A DNA stretch of 64,000 bases, from positions 1-64,000 of the forward strand of contig JBBRQC010000013.1 of assembly GCA_038227135.1 (NCBI GenBank). Direction: 5' to 3'. The notes under the pieces are model-generated. The model was not told the origin of the DNA. It saw only the letters and a list, made by a program, of their open reading frames with translations, and searched no databases. Within the stretch, counting starts at the first letter, position 1. Each line of letters starts with the position of its first letter. This document shows, piece after piece, positions 44,319-52,500 of the stretch. The translations under genes were made by a program, and so were the position numbers. The DNA comes from UBA4720 sp038227135. Lineage in GTDB: Bacteria > Gemmatimonadota > Gemmatimonadetes > Gemmatimonadales > Gemmatimonadaceae.

Positions 44319-45101
44319 TCAGATCTGCGAGTAGGGTGTCGGCTGAAGGATGATATCCGAGATGGCCGAGACGTTGTCGCGATACAGCGCGTCGCCGGAG
44401 AGGCTCTTCCACTCGGGGTCCTGGCTGAATTTCGCCCACGCCGCGTCGCGCGTTGCCATGTCCGGGAAAGCGAGCATGTAGGTAAGGCTGGGCATCTTCG
44501 CTCCTATGACCGTCTCGCCGAAGAAGACGGGCGAGAGACCCGCCCTACGAAAGATCGGCACCTCGCCCGCGTTGAACATTTTCAGCTTGTTGAGCGCCGC
44601 CCGGTCACTGTGACTCTCATACGTCCGGAGCTCGAAGATGCGGGATCCTGCCGTGCCAGCGGAGCCCGGCGCTTCCAGAGTCGGCATCGCGTCGAAGGCC
44701 CGCAACAGGCTGCTCTCGGCGCGGACAAACGCCGGATTCGACATTGGCGCGTCGAGTATCGCCGCGCCGGCGCGAACATACTCCGCGTCAGCGGCGAGAC
44801 GGTCGCGCAGAGAAACCACACTATCCAGCGTCTGATGGGAGAGGACGAGAAGCAGTGACGGCTCGTTCTCGCCGTACACCACCGTGAATGCCCCGACTTT
44901 GACGACTCCCGCTCGATTCATTGCGGGAATTGCTGCATTGCCAATAAAGTCGGTGAACTCACGCTGCTTCGGGCCGGGGAGCAGGTGGTAGCGCCGCAGC
45001 TCGAAGTACTGACGGAACGCGGTTTGGCCCGAGGCGTCGAAATTCGTCCGCGGTGAAAACGCGGTGAGGGCGGTAGCCGCGAGAAATTCACGTCGGTCCA
45101 C
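44319..45101 (-). CDS. NIPSNAP-domain protein with Tat signal
   Basis: The start is GTG 45101, five bases after GGAGG, giving 260 residues beginning MDRREFLAATALTAFS, a twin-arginine signal. Two NIPSNAP ferredoxin-like domains follow, each with a family motif: YFELRRYHLLPG and IFELRTYESHS. NIPSNAP domains bind small molecules or act as dimeric barrels; the cargo is unknown. The longer frame to 45140 is rejected because the ribosome site and Tat motif fit the GTG. It lies 56 bases downstream of the SARP-TPR gene. Confidence 0.85.
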   Translation of the reverse strand: MDRREFLAATALTAFSPRTNFDASGQTAFRQYFELRRYHLLPGPKQREFTDFIGNAAIPAMNRAGVVKVGAFTVVYGENEPSLLLVLSHQTLDSVVSLRDRLAADAEYVRAGAAILDAPMSNPAFVRAESSLLRAFDAMPTLEAPGSAGTAGSRIFELRTYESHSDRAALNKLKMFNAGEVPIFRRAGLSPVFFGETVIGAKMPSLTYMLAFPDMATRDAAWAKFSQDPEWKSLSGDALYRDNVSAISDIILQPTPYSQI

Positions 45102-45157
45102 GAATACCTCCGGGAGAGTGGAGTATGAGTAGAAGAGCAATCACCGCTTCGAAGCCA

Positions 45158-47281
45158 TTATTCCAGTTTCATCTGTCGCAGAAGCGCCCGAAATCGTGGA
45201 TGTGTGTGCAAAGGCTTCAGCAGGAACGACCCCTTGATGCTGTACACCGGCCCGGTCCGTTCCGCCACCGCGCGCTCCAGCAAATCCAGAGCCCGATCAT
45301 ACTCGCCGAGGCCAGTGTAAACGTAGGCGAAGTGATAGGGCGAGACGAATGCGGTCTTCGCCCTCTCCTCGAGCTCTCGAAGTATATCGCGCGCTTTATC
45401 CGCGCTGCCCGCCATTGCGTAAGCCTGACCAAGTTGGCCCAACCACATCGGGTTTCGTCCGGAGACCGACACCGCTGCTTCCAATTCGATCAAACCCTCG
45501 CTGTGCATTCCAGTGAGGAAGTAGGCCCACCCGAGTGTTGCCCGAGCGCGATCGTAACCTGGGTCGAGCTCAGCGGCGTCCTTACCCTCGGTGACGGCCT
45601 GATCGTACCGGCCGGCGCGTATCAGTGTCGTGACACCATCCATTCGGTGAGCCAGTGGGTCAAGCTCCTGGGCGCGATGCTGAAGCGCGATCGCCTCGTC
45701 GTAGCGACCGAGTCCCGCGCACAGGCGTCCGTAATAATCGTAAGCGTCGGCCCCGCTCGGGCTCAGCTCCAAGGCGCGTTTGAATTCCCGCTCCGCGCCC
45801 AACCAGTCGAACTCTCGGACACCCTTCAGGTAGCCCAGGGTGCAATGCGCCTCCCCCAGCTCCGGATCGAGCCTGAGCGCATTCGCTGAAGCTTCCGCCG
45901 CGCGTTGATAGGCGACGCCGGGCGCTGTCATTCCCATCTCAGCCAGCTCGGTGTAAATCATGGCCAGGTTCGCGAAGGCGAGCGCAAACGAAGGGTCGCG
46001 CGCGATCGCACGATCGAAATACTCGATCGCGCGCTCGTAGGCCTGCGGCGTGTACTTGATGAACCACTGCCGGCCCTGAAGAAATAGCTGGTAGGCCTGC
46101 AGATCTTTCGTCGGCTCCTTCCGCACTCGAGTGCGCTCGGACGGGGAGAGCTCGGCCTTGAGCGCGGCGGCAATCTGCAGTGCGACATCTGTCTGGATCG
46201 CGAAGATGTCCGTCAGCTGTCTGTCGTACGTCTCTGCCCATAGATGCTTGTCGGTCCGGACATCGATCAGCTTCGCAACGATGCGTACCCGGTCTCCCAC
46301 GTGTCGAATGCTTCCATCGAGCAGTGCGGTGGCGCCCAGCGTAGAGCCGATCTCCTTCGAGCTGCGTTGTCGGTGCTTGAACGGCATCACCGACGTGCGA
46401 GAGATCACCCTGAGCGCCTGAATCTTGGAAAGATGCGCGATGACATCCTCCGTAATTCCGTCCGCGAAATACTCGTTCTCCGCGTCGGCGCTGAGATTGA
46501 GGAACGGCAACACCGCAACCGATGGCAATGGAGCGTCGTCCACAAGGGTCGCCGCTGGCTGACGCCTCGCTGGCGCGTTGCGCAGCTGTTTCGCCAGCGC
46601 CATCAATTCAGGATCTGGCTCGAGGTCCAACTCCGAGCGCAGGCGCTGCGCATGCTCGCTTGCGTGCTGGATCGCGCCAGCCCGGTCGCCCGCCGCGTCG
46701 AGCGCGTGCATCAAATCCCGCGCATACACGGCCGAGTGTGGGTCAGCGGCGACGAGACGACGACAAGTACCAATTCTCCCGTGCACGTCTCCCGATTGCT
46801 TCTGTCGCTCGGCCAGCGCGCGCAGAGCGTCGACATACGCGTGTGAGAGCTCGCTTCGCCGTTCATCGAGCCAGTAGCCGAAGTCGGTCGAGTCATCGAG
46901 GTGAAATCCATCCAGCAGCGAACCGGTATAGAGGCGCGCAATGCGTTCCGGTGCGTCCGCCGCGATGGCCGTGCGCAGCTCGTGCAGATCGCACGTCAGG
47001 CGGGATGGGTTCAGCAGCAGTCCATCGCCGGTCGAGGCGATCGCGTCCTCGCCGAGGGCAGCGCGCAGGACGTGCACGGCGAGGTTGAGAAGCCGGCGCG
47101 CGTTGGCTGTGTCCCGCTCGGGCCAGAGGAGCGCCATCGCCCGGTCGCGGGGCAGCGGCTGCGGCCAGGCCGAGACGATAAGCGTCAGAAGGGCGATGCG
47201 GTGGCGCTGGGCCGGTGGTCCGTTGAGGGGGGCATCTCCGGAACGCAGGTAGGCGCCGCCGAGCAGTTGGACAGTGATCAT
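45158..47281 (-). CDS. SARP-type regulator with TolB-like and TPR domains
   Basis: The 707-residue protein combines a winged-helix DNA-binding domain (residues 1-95), a BTAD helical domain (about 100-240), a TolB/FlgO-like domain (about 255-390, with SVAVLPFLNLSADAENEYFADGIT) and about eight TPR motifs to the C-terminus. The N-terminal half is of the SARP/DnrI class that activates transcription from direct repeats. It may sense cell-surface state through the TolB-like and TPR parts. The divergent lipoprotein gene and downstream NIPSNAP gene are candidate targets. Confidence 0.87.
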   Translation of the reverse strand: MITVQLLGGAYLRSGDAPLNGPPAQRHRIALLTLIVSAWPQPLPRDRAMALLWPERDTANARRLLNLAVHVLRAALGEDAIASTGDGLLLNPSRLTCDLHELRTAIAADAPERIARLYTGSLLDGFHLDDSTDFGYWLDERRSELSHAYVDALRALAERQKQSGDVHGRIGTCRRLVAADPHSAVYARDLMHALDAAGDRAGAIQHASEHAQRLRSELDLEPDPELMALAKQLRNAPARRQPAATLVDDAPLPSVAVLPFLNLSADAENEYFADGITEDVIAHLSKIQALRVISRTSVMPFKHRQRSSKEIGSTLGATALLDGSIRHVGDRVRIVAKLIDVRTDKHLWAETYDRQLTDIFAIQTDVALQIAAALKAELSPSERTRVRKEPTKDLQAYQLFLQGRQWFIKYTPQAYERAIEYFDRAIARDPSFALAFANLAMIYTELAEMGMTAPGVAYQRAAEASANALRLDPELGEAHCTLGYLKGVREFDWLGAEREFKRALELSPSGADAYDYYGRLCAGLGRYDEAIALQHRAQELDPLAHRMDGVTTLIRAGRYDQAVTEGKDAAELDPGYDRARATLGWAYFLTGMHSEGLIELEAAVSVSGRNPMWLGQLGQAYAMAGSADKARDILRELEERAKTAFVSPYHFAYVYTGLGEYDRALDLLERAVAERTGPVYSIKGSFLLKPLHTHPRFRALLRQMKLE

Positions 47282-47296
47282 CGTCTTGGTCTGCCA

Positions 47297-47336
47297 GCTA
47301 ATTCTTGGCTAACTCCGGGGGCAAGAAGCAGTTAAC
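47297..47336. promoter_or_regulatory. Direct repeats with 11-base spacing near SARP gene
   Basis: GCTAAT (47297) and GCTAAC (47308) start 11 bases apart, and a further TTAAC copy follows at about 47332. SARP-type activators often bind such 11-base-spaced direct repeats. They sit 16 bases upstream of the SARP start and about 95 bases before the divergent lipoprotein gene. The match is short, so this is suggestive only. Confidence 0.35.
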
Positions 47337-47392
47337 CGTCCCTTCTCATGTTGCGCGTGGTTAGAAGATCACTTCCATCACACGAGGCCACA

Positions 47393-47962
47393 ATGAGACG
47401 AACAGTACACCTGCTTGCCGGAGTCGCAATCCTGGGCGGATGCGGCGGCGCGCAGACCCCCACCGAATCCGTCGCCCGATTTAACGCACCGACCGCGAAC
47501 GCGTCGCTCGGGGCAGACGTCAACAAGGAACTGGCGCTTCTGCGCCAGGTGACAGCCTCTTTCCAGCAATTCGACAACGCGACTGCCGCCGGATGGAAAA
47601 CGCGGATCACGGGATGCATGACGGATGCGGGCGGCGCGGGCGGAATGGGCTTCCACTACGGCAACACCGATCTGATCAACGGCACAGTGAGCGTTGACAA
47701 GCCGGAGCTGCTGCTGTACGAGCCGGAAAAGAATGGACGCTTGCGTCTGGTCGCCGTGGAATACATCATCCCGTACACCGAGCACAGCCGCGAGTCGGAG
47801 CCGCCGGTGCTGTTCGGTCAGCGGTTCAAGCAGAACGATACGTTCAATCTGTGGGGACTGCACGCGTGGGTGTGGAAGGATAACCCGAGCGGAATGTTCG
47901 CGAGCTGGAACCCGAAGGTGACGTGCGAGAATGCCACCGACGCTGCTGTGATGACCCACTAG
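47393..47962 (+). CDS. Hypothetical lipoprotein
   Basis: The 189-residue product has a lipoprotein signal (LLAGVAILGGCGG). The mature part has helices at about 40-70, then MGFHYGNTDLINGTV, PELLLYEPEKNG, LVAVEYIIPY and AWVWKDNPSGMFASWNPKV. This set of motifs is a recognisable but unnamed family of secreted proteins. No function can be given. I preferred ATG 47393 over 47348, since the former begins the signal peptide. It is followed 30 bases later by the DUF4242 gene. Confidence 0.72.
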   Translation: MRRTVHLLAGVAILGGCGGAQTPTESVARFNAPTANASLGADVNKELALLRQVTASFQQFDNATAAGWKTRITGCMTDAGGAGGMGFHYGNTDLINGTVSVDKPELLLYEPEKNGRLRLVAVEYIIPYTEHSRESEPPVLFGQRFKQNDTFNLWGLHAWVWKDNPSGMFASWNPKVTCENATDAAVMTH

Positions 47963-47992
47963 TGAAATCCCACAATTAACCGGATAAATCCA

Positions 47993-48289
47993 ATGCCGAA
48001 ATACATCATCGAACGCGAGATCCCGAACGCGGCGGCAATCTCCGCCGCGGACATGAAGGGAATCGCGCAGAAGTCATGCTCAGTGTTGAAGCAGCTGGGC
48101 CCCAGTATTCAGTGGGTGCAAAGCTATGTGACCGAGGACAAGATCACCTGCGTTTACATCGCTCCCAACGCTGACATAATTCGCGAGCACGCGAGGCTCG
48201 GAGGATTCCCTGCCGACCGCGTGCTCGAGGTGGCGACGATTATCGATCCGACGACGGCGGAGTCTAACGAGCTCGCTGCGACGGCATGA
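47993..48289 (+). CDS. DUF4242-type small protein
   Basis: The 98-residue protein begins MPKYIIEREIPNAAAIS and continues with IQWVQSYVTEDKITCVYIAPN and EHARLGGFPADRV, matching the DUF4242 domain (ferredoxin-like, related to nickel-responsive SCO4226). The role is uncertain; a metal-binding or small sensor function is possible. The last 26 bases overlap the convergent M20 amidohydrolase gene. Confidence 0.82.
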   Translation: MPKYIIEREIPNAAAISAADMKGIAQKSCSVLKQLGPSIQWVQSYVTEDKITCVYIAPNADIIREHARLGGFPADRVLEVATIIDPTTAESNELAATA

Positions 48290-49595
48290 GCTCCCGCAAG
48301 GCAATGACTTCCGCCATCATCGCCGTCTTGATCGTCGGCTCGCGGTCGGGCGAGAATTGCGACGAATGAAGTGACGGAAGCAGCGTCCCGGATTTCATTG
48401 CCGCGTCGAACTTGGTTGGCTCGACGGCCCCCACGCGGAGCATCAGCGTGGGGATGCCGGCGAGCTGAAACTCGGAAAAGTCTTCGCTGACCATTTCCGG
48501 GGGCGAGTCCTTTGCTCGTGCCGGCCCGAGCTCACGCACCAGCGCAGCGCCCACGCGCTGAGTCAACGCCGTATCGTTGACCAACGCGGTGGCTGGCGCT
48601 CCATACTCGAACAGCGGTTCACGCGGTGCGCCCGCGGCCGCCGCCTCCGCCTTGGCGATGCGCTGGATACTGGCCAGCAGATGCTGGCGCACGGGAGTCG
48701 TGAACGAGCGGACCGTGAGCAGGAGCTTTACCTCATCGGGAATGATGTTGTTCTTCGTTCCGCCGTGAATCGCGCCGACGGTGATGACGGCTGGATCGAA
48801 GGGCGAGATCTCCCGCGAGACGATGGTCTGGAGAGCGAGCACGGTGCGGGCGGCGATGACGATCGGATCAACTGTAGTCTCCGGACGCGCGCCGTGTCCC
48901 CCGCGACCGAAGATCGTGATAGTCACCGCGTCTCCGTTGGCGAGGAGCGGGCCCGGATGGTAGCCAACAATGCCGGAGGGGAGACGCGCGTCGTCGTGCA
49001 CGGCGAGCGCGAAATCCGGTCGAGGAAATCGGGTCAACAGGCCATCAGCGATCATTGCTTTGGCGCCCGAAACTATTTCTTCAGCGGGCTGTCCGATCAG
49101 CACCAGTGTCCCGCGCCAGGCCCCACGATTCGTCGCCATTATGCGGGCGGTGCCTGCCCACGCCGCCATATGAGCGTCATGGCCGCACGCGTGCATCACG
49201 CCGACATCGTTGCCGGCGTCGTCCTTGGTGCGCACGGTGCTGGCGAACGGCAGTCCGGTGTTCTCCGTCACAGGTAGCGCATCGAGCTCCGTTCGCAGCA
49301 GCACGGTCGGCCCGGCGCCATTCTTCAGAACTCCGACGACGCCGAGGCGTCCAACTCCCGTGGTGACTTCGTAACCGAGCTGGCGTAATTCGGTCGCCAG
49401 TCTGGCGGCGGTCTGCGTTTCATGAAATGAGAGCTCCGGATGCCGGTGCAGATCCAGGTAGAGAGCCTCGGATCCCGGGTACGTCGCCTGAACCTCGGCG
49501 GTGACACCGGGTCTGGTCTGCGCACCGAGGCTGGACGCGAGCAGCAACACCACCGCGCACGAAACGCGGGGAAGGGCGGAGCGAATCATGGACAT
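48264..49595 (-). CDS. Secreted M20 amidohydrolase (hippurate/IAA hydrolase type)
   Basis: The 443-residue enzyme has a Sec signal (VVLLLASSLGAQ) and M20D motifs: DLHRHPELSFHE, TELDALPV, HACGHDAHMAAW (two His ligands), GQPAEEIVSGA (catalytic and ligand Glu) and a C-terminal SEDFSEF. These enzymes cleave N-acyl amino acids, such as hippurate or indole conjugates, in the periplasm. It starts just after the Dabb gene on the same strand, 30 bases away. Confidence 0.9.
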   Translation of the reverse strand: MSMIRSALPRVSCAVVLLLASSLGAQTRPGVTAEVQATYPGSEALYLDLHRHPELSFHETQTAARLATELRQLGYEVTTGVGRLGVVGVLKNGAGPTVLLRTELDALPVTENTGLPFASTVRTKDDAGNDVGVMHACGHDAHMAAWAGTARIMATNRGAWRGTLVLIGQPAEEIVSGAKAMIADGLLTRFPRPDFALAVHDDARLPSGIVGYHPGPLLANGDAVTITIFGRGGHGARPETTVDPIVIAARTVLALQTIVSREISPFDPAVITVGAIHGGTKNNIIPDEVKLLLTVRSFTTPVRQHLLASIQRIAKAEAAAAGAPREPLFEYGAPATALVNDTALTQRVGAALVRELGPARAKDSPPEMVSEDFSEFQLAGIPTLMLRVGAVEPTKFDAAMKSGTLLPSLHSSQFSPDREPTIKTAMMAEVIALRELMPSQRAR

Positions 49596-49625
49596 TCTGC
49601 GCTTACCTGGTTGGGGCCGGTGCTG

Positions 49626-49928
49626 CTATTGGGTGACGGAGTCGAAGATTCGCACCGTGGTCCAGAATCCGCCACATTCTTCGCGGAAACGATCGTGGAC
49701 GGGATGCACCTGATAGGCGTCGTGCGCCGCCTGATTCGGGAAGATGAGCACCAGCGAGCTCGAATAACCGCGCTCGATTACCGGCCGGTCGGTCGGTGCT
49801 GGCACTCCGATGTAGCCGTCCCGGATGCCCTCGATCGCGCGAAGCGAGCGTAGACCAGCGGCGAATCGCTCGCGTTCGGCGGGCTTCAAATTCTGGCGCA
49901 GCCAGAAATACACAGCGTGGATGAACAT
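49626..49928 (-). CDS. Dabb (stress-response A/B barrel) protein
   Basis: ATG 49928 begins MFIHAVYFWLRQNLKPAERER, the usual start of a Dabb ferredoxin-like barrel domain, and the 100-residue length fits one domain. GLRSLRAIEGI, SLVLIFPNQAAHDAYQ and HDRFREECG follow the family pattern. Dabb domains are found in stress proteins and small enzymes and usually work as dimers; activity is unknown. The divergent gap to the SRPBCC start holds that operon's promoter and operators. Confidence 0.82.
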   Translation of the reverse strand: MFIHAVYFWLRQNLKPAERERFAAGLRSLRAIEGIRDGYIGVPAPTDRPVIERGYSSSLVLIFPNQAAHDAYQVHPVHDRFREECGGFWTTVRIFDSVTQ

Positions 49929-49995
49929 CTCGAAAAATTGCCTGCCCGCCGGAAAATTCGGTAGGTGCTGAACGAAGGCGAGCCTGATGCCGCCC

Positions 49996-50056
49996 TTGAC
50001 ATGCAACCAAAAGGTTGCCATATTGTCCCCACACCAATATGCAACCTGGAGGTTAC
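49996..50056 (+). promoter_or_regulatory. Promoter with two ArsR-type operators
   Basis: TTGACA (49996-50001) and CATATT (50019-50024) form a promoter with a 17-base spacer. GCAACC-AAAA-GGTTGC (50003-50018) fills that spacer exactly as a perfect palindrome. A second, GCAACC-TGGA-GGTTAC (50041-50056), overlaps the ribosome site of the SRPBCC gene. The operon encodes an ArsR-family repressor, so autoregulation by these two sites is likely. Confidence 0.8.
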
Positions 50057-50058
50057 CT

Positions 50059-50511
50059 ATGCAGGATCGGATCGAAAAGAGTATAGAGCTGAAGGCACCG
50101 GTATCACGCGTCTGGCGCGCAATTACGGACTACCGGGAATTCGGCCAATGGTTTGGGGTTAAGCTGGACGGGCCGTTCGTGCCTGGTCGAGTCACGAACG
50201 GCAAGATGGCTAACCCCAAGTACGAGCACCTGAAATTGGAGGTGGCCGTCAAAGAGCTTCAACCCGAGTGTCTTTTCTCGTACACGTGGCACCCGTATGC
50301 CATGGATCCGAACGTGGATTATTCGAAGGAAACTCCCACGCTCGTCGAGTTCCGCCTGGAAAAGATCGCGACCGGCACCCTGCTTGTGGTGACGGAGTCT
50401 GGATTCGACAAGATCCCCGCCAACCGCCGCGAGGAGGCCTTCCGTATGGACGATGCTGGCTGGACGTCACAGATCAAGAACATCGAACGCCATGTCGCGA
50501 AAAACGAGTAG
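50059..50511 (+). CDS. SRPBCC/AHSA1-domain protein
   Basis: ATG 50059 with GGAGG upstream gives a 150-residue protein. RIEKSIELKAPVSRVWRAITDYREFGQWFGV is the start of an AHSA1-like START domain, and SYTWHPYAM with EFRLEKIATGTLLVVTESGFD follows. The fold binds hydrophobic ligands in a cavity. It overlaps the ArsR gene by 20 bases, a common pairing, so the two share one repressor-controlled transcript. The ligand is unknown. Confidence 0.88.
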   Translation: MQDRIEKSIELKAPVSRVWRAITDYREFGQWFGVKLDGPFVPGRVTNGKMANPKYEHLKLEVAVKELQPECLFSYTWHPYAMDPNVDYSKETPTLVEFRLEKIATGTLLVVTESGFDKIPANRREEAFRMDDAGWTSQIKNIERHVAKNE

Positions 50512-50836
50512 CGCGGTTCCCCGGCGCCGGACGTACGCGCCGATCTTCGCGGCGCTGGCCGATGAAACGAGGCTGGCCATCGTCGAAAAACTCTCCGAAG
50601 GCGAGCACCGCTCCATCGCCCAGCTCACCGAAGGCACGCGGCTAACGCGGCAGGCTGTCACCAAGCATCTACGCGTGCTGGAACGAGCCAAAATCGTGCA
50701 CAGCATTCGCGCCGGCCGCGAGAACCTGTTCGAGTTCGATCCCACGCCGATCCGGCAAGTCAGAGAATACGCTGACGTCGTTTCCGAGCATTGGGATCAG
50801 GCTTTGGCTCGACTCAAGGCATTCGTGGAGGACTAG
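50492..50836 (+). CDS. ArsR-family transcriptional regulator
   Basis: ATG 50492 gives a 114-residue winged-helix protein with YAPIFAALADETRLAIVEKLSEG and RLTRQAVTKHLRVLERAKIVHS, the recognition helix of the ArsR fold. No obvious metal-binding Cys pair is visible in the usual place, so it may sense something other than a metal. It is the likely owner of the GCAACC-N4-GGTTGC operators upstream of the SRPBCC gene. Its stop overlaps the convergent lipoprotein-like gene. Confidence 0.9.
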   Translation: MSRKTSSAVPRRRTYAPIFAALADETRLAIVEKLSEGEHRSIAQLTEGTRLTRQAVTKHLRVLERAKIVHSIRAGRENLFEFDPTPIRQVREYADVVSEHWDQALARLKAFVED

Positions 50837-51741
50837 TTCTGCGGAGCGGAGACTGTATCGATTTTTATAGTTCCGCTCCGCGTGTCGGCTTCGACAACGA
50901 TCGACGAGCCAGAGTTAATTCGATAAGAGATGTGGAAGTGACTCGGTGACCGCCACTTGATCTCATCAAAACTGACATCGGAGGGGTAGCCTTCTGAAGG
51001 CGAAGTCTGCGCAACCACGGTCATGCCTGGCCATGAACGTATTACCGCCCAGGTCTGACCCGATTGAACGTGCGCAACATAGGCGACGTACTTCGCATCG
51101 CTGCTTAGTTCCGTCTCGTGAAAGAAGCCGCTCACCTCGGCTGGGAGCGGAAATACGGTGAGCTTTCTGGTGAGCGGATCGTAGTCATATCCGTTTTCCC
51201 CTACTCTTGCCGGTATCATTGCAAGCCCGTGAATCAGCCCGTCGTCGGTAACGATTGGGGTAAATACGGTCGTTAGCCCCGGGATCGTATCAACGCCGCG
51301 TCCAGTCGTGACCTCTATCTTCGCCACGGGATCCTCCATGATCCCGGGTACGACGAAATCGACAAGACGTACCATCGGTTTGGGCCCTCTCGGTATAGAG
51401 CCTTCGGAGACGACAACAGGTGATCCGGGCGCAGAATCTCCGGAAACGAGCAGAGGGGATACCGCTAGAGAGTCGACAGAAGCGACCACACGTTGGCCGC
51501 GAACGGTGTCCCCACTCGCTGATACTTTGGTCGAGTCGGTCTTGCTGACGCAGGCGATAATCGCGGCAGTAACCGCGACGCATCGAGGGTCGAGGAGGCC
51601 CTTCAGCCTAGTCAGGATCTTCCCATAGGAGGCAGGAGACTGAATCGGGACGAATTCGGCGAAAGCGGGCGGCGACGGTATCGACCAGCCAGGCAAGACG
51701 CGGACGCATCCAGTGCATTCGGGTGCTATCCGGCACCACAC
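50833..51741 (-). CDS. Unrecognised secreted or lipoprotein-like protein, start uncertain
   Basis: The frame is open from 51741, but its first 134 bases lie over the upstream gene in another frame and look unlike a real N-terminus. The more credible start is near 51640, giving about 265 residues with a basic, hydrophobic N-terminus (LTRLKG...VAVTAAIIAC, a possible lipobox). No ATG, GTG or TTG exists there, so CTG or ATC would be needed. The rest is beta-rich, with RLVDFVVPGIMEDPVAKIEVTTG, ELSSDAKYVAYVAHVQSG and SPSHFHISYR. It resembles secreted WD40/TolB-like or surface proteins, but I do not recognise it. Confidence 0.5.
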   Translation of the reverse strand: MWCRIAPECTGCVRVLPGWSIPSPPAFAEFVPIQSPASYGKILTRLKGLLDPRCVAVTAAIIACVSKTDSTKVSASGDTVRGQRVVASVDSLAVSPLLVSGDSAPGSPVVVSEGSIPRGPKPMVRLVDFVVPGIMEDPVAKIEVTTGRGVDTIPGLTTVFTPIVTDDGLIHGLAMIPARVGENGYDYDPLTRKLTVFPLPAEVSGFFHETELSSDAKYVAYVAHVQSGQTWAVIRSWPGMTVVAQTSPSEGYPSDVSFDEIKWRSPSHFHISYRINSGSSIVVEADTRSGTIKIDTVSAPQN

Positions 51742-52315
51742 CCATTAGGAGCTCATTTCGCCTGCGTGAGCCGAGCCTGCATTCGGACCCAACCCGTTCA
51801 GTCAGACCGAGTCCGGCCACAGCAATGCTATCGCTCGGTTTGACTTCGGAGAGATTTTCAGCCGCTTGCCCCACGGGCGACCTCTCCAACGTCATGATCA
51901 AAGCTCCGGACGAATAGCGGGTAAAGTCGACTGAGAATACCGATCTGCCGGCGTCCGCATCCGCGTCTCTACCCAAACGCATGCTGGAACCCTGCAAATT
52001 CGTAACATCGGTTTCGTCCGTCGGAGCTAGCTTGACCGGTTTCGTGTTGGTGTCGTTGGGTAATGCGAGCGACGTTAGAGCCAACCAATAAGCACTGTCT
52101 TCGGCTGCAGATCTCGGCTTTTCCCGCTGATTTAACGAGTCTCCGCGCAAAGGCATGGGCTCCCAGCCAGCAACCACATGCCGGGTGTCGCTCATCGTCC
52201 CAGGTGTTCTCGGACCCGACTCTGGAGTAGCAACCTTGCATGCGAGAGCAAGGCAGGGGATTATGGCCGCCCCGCCTAACGCTAGGAGCGCGTTCCTCTT
52301 GGAGATTTTTGGCAT
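51608..52315 (-). CDS. Unrecognised lipoprotein
   Basis: ATG 52315 gives a 235-residue protein starting MPKISKRNALLALGG, with a long signal and a lipobox LALACKVA. The mature part is Ser/Thr-rich with little predicted fold: SVDFTRYSSGALIMTLERSPVG and a C-terminal basic segment (RRIRPDSVSCLLWEDPD). No family is recognised. It precedes the other unrecognised gene on the same strand, suggesting a pair of surface proteins. Confidence 0.5.
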   Translation of the reverse strand: MPKISKRNALLALGGAAIIPCLALACKVATPESGPRTPGTMSDTRHVVAGWEPMPLRGDSLNQREKPRSAAEDSAYWLALTSLALPNDTNTKPVKLAPTDETDVTNLQGSSMRLGRDADADAGRSVFSVDFTRYSSGALIMTLERSPVGQAAENLSEVKPSDSIAVAGLGLTERVGSECRLGSRRRNELLMGVVPDSTRMHWMRPRLAWLVDTVAARFRRIRPDSVSCLLWEDPD

Positions 52316-52500
52316 TATGCGAATGAGTGGTATTCTGGGCTCGACCGGAATAGACGACTCAATCACAAGAAAAATGACGCCGGTTCGCGTTTCCAACCGT
52401 ATGCTTGGGGAGTCACATAGGTAGAACTCGAAAAACCTTTTTCAGGAGCCGTCTAGTCTGCTCCTGCAGTCTGTCACGTATACAGGTCGATGGAGCGAGC

